Shown here: piece after piece, positions 5,658 to 7,419 of the stretch
Position numbering within the stretch: position 1 is the stretch's first letter
Layout of the letters: the number at the start of each line of letters is the position of its first letter
Source of the DNA: Bacteroidota bacterium
Lineage (GTDB): Bacteria; Bacteroidota; Bacteroidia; Chitinophagales; Chitinophagaceae
Reading direction: 5' to 3'
Length of the DNA stretch: 7,419 bases
Assembly (NCBI GenBank): GCA_028877045.1
Contig: JAGWPQ010000268.1
Location: 1 to 7,419 of the forward strand
Translations under genes and position numbers: made by a program
The notes under the pieces: model-generated
Database searches by the model: none
Told to the model about the DNA's origin: nothing
The model's input: the letters and a program-made list of their open reading frames with translations, nothing else

Positions 5658-7367
5658 ATGAATTTATTTCAAGAACAAAACACCGAATTTCAAAGACGAC
5701 ACAATGGACCCAATGCAGCCGATACCGCATCGATGCTGGCAACCATTGGCGTAAAAAGTATGGAAGAATTAATTGCCAAAACTGTACCTGCTTCTATTCG
5801 TTTGCAACAGGAATTAAATTTACCTGCTGCCATCAGCGAGTTTGAATATCTGCAGGAATTAAAACAGGTTGCAGCAAAAAATAAATTATTTAAAACTTAT
5901 ATCGGTCAGGGTTATTACGATACCATCACACCAAGTGTTATTTTAAGAAACGTTTTCGAAAATCCGGGATGGTACACACAATACACGCCTTATCAGGCAG
6001 AGATCTCACAAGGACGTTTGGAAAGTTTATTGAACTTTCAAACAATGGTTACCGACTTAACGGGATTAGAAATTGCAAATGCATCTTTGCTGGATGAAGG
6101 AACCGCTGCTGCCGAAGCAATGGCCATGTTGTTTCATCATGTAAACAAAACAGATAAAACCGAGAAGCCTAAATTTTTTGTTGATAAAAAAACATTTCCT
6201 CAAACAAAAGATGTGCTGATCACACGTTCTGCTCCTATCGGCATTGAATTGATTTTTGGCGATTATAAAACTGCATCGTTGGATGAAAAATATTTTGGCG
6301 CCATCATTCAATATCCAAATGATAATGGTTCGATTGAAGATTATAAAAGTTTCATCAACAACGTTCATGCTGTTGGCGGATATGTGGTGATGGCAACCGA
6401 TCTGCTGGCATTAACTTTATTGACTTCTCCTGCAGAACTTGGTGCCGACGTGGCTTTGGGCTCGGCACAACGTTTTGGCGTGCCGCTTGGTTTTGGCGGG
6501 CCGCATGCTGCATTCTTCGCAACTAAGGATGAATTTAAACGCGGTATGCCAGGTCGTTTAATTGGTGTTAGCATTGATGCGCAGGGCAAACGTGCATTGC
6601 GCATGGCTTTGCAAACAAGAGAGCAACATATTAAACGAGAAAAAGCAACAAGCAATATTTGTACGGCGCAGGCACTGCTGGCAAATATGGCTGCAATGTA
6701 TGCAGTGTATCATGGTCCTGATGGTTTGAAAAAAATTGCGCAGCGTGTTGCATTGCTTGCACAAACTTTATCGAATGAATTAAATGCATTGGGTTTTGAA
6801 AATGTAAATAAATATTATTTCGATACGATTGTTATAAAAGCCGATGCTGAAAAAATAAGATCAATTGCCGAAAAACATCAGATCAATTTCAGATATTTTG
6901 ATGCGCAGCATATCGGCATTTCTTTGGATGAAACCACTTCGCAAAAAGATGTACTGGATATTGTTTATGTTTTTGCAGAATCCTTAGGAAAAGATGAAGC
7001 CGAAGTTTCTTTTGACAGTGATGATGAATTAATCTCCATTCCGTCATTTGCAACACGTTCATCTACTTATTTATCGCATCCTGTTTATAATACTCATCAC
7101 AGCGAAAGTCAGATGATGCGTTATTTAAAACAATTGGAGAATAAAGATCTGTCACTCAACACAAGTATGATCACACTCGGCAGTTGCACCATGAAATTAA
7201 ATGCAGCAACAGAAATGATCCCGGTAAGTTGGCCTGAGTTCAGCAAAATCCATCCTTTCGTTCCAAGTAATCAGGTAGAAGGTTATTTACAAATAATTCA
7301 TGAGTTAGGAAAATATTTAAGTGAGAACGCTTTCAATTTTAACTTAACTATAGAGAGTCAATCATAA
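5658..7367 (+). CDS. gcvP: Glycine dehydrogenase (glycine cleavage P-protein), truncated at the C-terminus
   Basis: GcvP decarboxylates glycine with pyridoxal phosphate and passes the aminomethyl group to the lipoyl H-protein in the cytoplasm. Residues 1-556 are unmistakable single-chain P-protein. They include the N-terminal RRHNGP motif, LLDEGTAAAEAMAM at 144-157, the GSAQRFGVPLGFGGPHAAFF stretch, and ITLGSCTMKLNAATEMIP opening the second half (Cys510). Full-length bacterial proteins are about 950-960 residues. Here the frame leaves the family after KYLSE (base ~7325), adds 13 unrelated residues and stops. About 400 residues are missing, including the SxxNLHKTF region with the PLP lysine expected near residue 700, so this product should be inactive alone. 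The ATG at 5658 is chosen because it gives the family N-terminus (MNLFQEQNTEFQRRHNGP) and follows the promoter at 5620. Causes could be an insertion, a rearrangement or an assembly join. It is not the natural GcvPA/GcvPB split, which falls near residue 450. Confidence 0.93.
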   Translation: MNLFQEQNTEFQRRHNGPNAADTASMLATIGVKSMEELIAKTVPASIRLQQELNLPAAISEFEYLQELKQVAAKNKLFKTYIGQGYYDTITPSVILRNVFENPGWYTQYTPYQAEISQGRLESLLNFQTMVTDLTGLEIANASLLDEGTAAAEAMAMLFHHVNKTDKTEKPKFFVDKKTFPQTKDVLITRSAPIGIELIFGDYKTASLDEKYFGAIIQYPNDNGSIEDYKSFINNVHAVGGYVVMATDLLALTLLTSPAELGADVALGSAQRFGVPLGFGGPHAAFFATKDEFKRGMPGRLIGVSIDAQGKRALRMALQTREQHIKREKATSNICTAQALLANMAAMYAVYHGPDGLKKIAQRVALLAQTLSNELNALGFENVNKYYFDTIVIKADAEKIRSIAEKHQINFRYFDAQHIGISLDETTSQKDVLDIVYVFAESLGKDEAEVSFDSDDELISIPSFATRSSTYLSHPVYNTHHSESQMMRYLKQLENKDLSLNTSMITLGSCTMKLNAATEMIPVSWPEFSKIHPFVPSNQVEGYLQIIHELGKYLSENAFNFNLTIESQS

Positions 7368-7419
7368 AACTACTACTCTAATGCCTGATCCTATTAGAAA
7401 AAAATCATCAAATTAATCA
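7326..7419. other. Noncoding tail unrelated to gcvP
   Basis: From about 7326 to the window edge the sequence has no resemblance to the expected continuation of gcvP in any frame. All six frames are interrupted by stop codons. The base composition is more AT-rich than the gene. A tiny ATG frame at 7381 reads only 11 codons. It could be the edge of an insertion sequence or another repeat, or a misjoined contig end. No terminal inverted repeat, target duplication or transposase can be seen within 94 bases. Confidence 0.6.

Noticed and set aside
5658..7367. Natural two-subunit GcvPA/GcvPB arrangement
   Set aside because: The natural split falls between the two homologous halves near residue 450. 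This frame runs past it into the second half (GSCTMKLN and beyond) before breaking.

Overview
The window looks like ordinary chromosome from a Bacteroidetes bacterium, most likely a member of the Chitinophagaceae. The lineage call is an inference. It rests on moderate AT-richness, A-rich leaders without strong Shine-Dalgarno sites, matches to the Bacteroidetes TAnnTTTG -7 box, a mitochondrial-type aconitase, a single-chain glycine dehydrogenase and several interspersed palindromic repeats. No phage, plasmid, CRISPR, toxin-antitoxin or defence gene is visible, and I find no new multi-gene system.

Layout from left to right. Bases 1-146 hold the promoter and leader of a complete aconitase gene (147-2417, +), which ends in a clean intrinsic terminator. 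The gene-free stretch 2418-2880 holds that terminator, a perfect 19-bp dyad and a ~243-bp palindromic repeat (copy 1). Next comes a complete exported metallo-beta-lactamase-fold hydrolase (2881-3780, +). It converges on a small CxxCxxCC cysteine-cluster protein (3846-4328, -), with an imperfect hairpin between them. That small gene is divergent from a membrane fatty acid hydroxylase/sterol desaturase family gene (4405-5295, +) and shares a 76-bp promoter region with it. The second gene-free stretch (5296-5657) holds a short CACGAATT direct repeat, a second ~182-bp copy of the palindromic element in the same orientation, and a promoter. The last gene (5658-7367, +) is the N-terminal ~58% of glycine dehydrogenase (GcvP). 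Its reading frame leaves the family at about base 7326 and stops before the pyridoxal-phosphate lysine region. The final ~94 bases are noncoding and unrelated to gcvP.

The genes appear to be independent transcription units, not an operon. Aconitase serves the TCA cycle and GcvP serves glycine cleavage to one-carbon units. The two share a similar promoter motif. The other three genes have no clear functional tie to them. The observations most worth checking are the paired palindromic elements, which have conserved arms but different cores, and the broken gcvP at the right edge.
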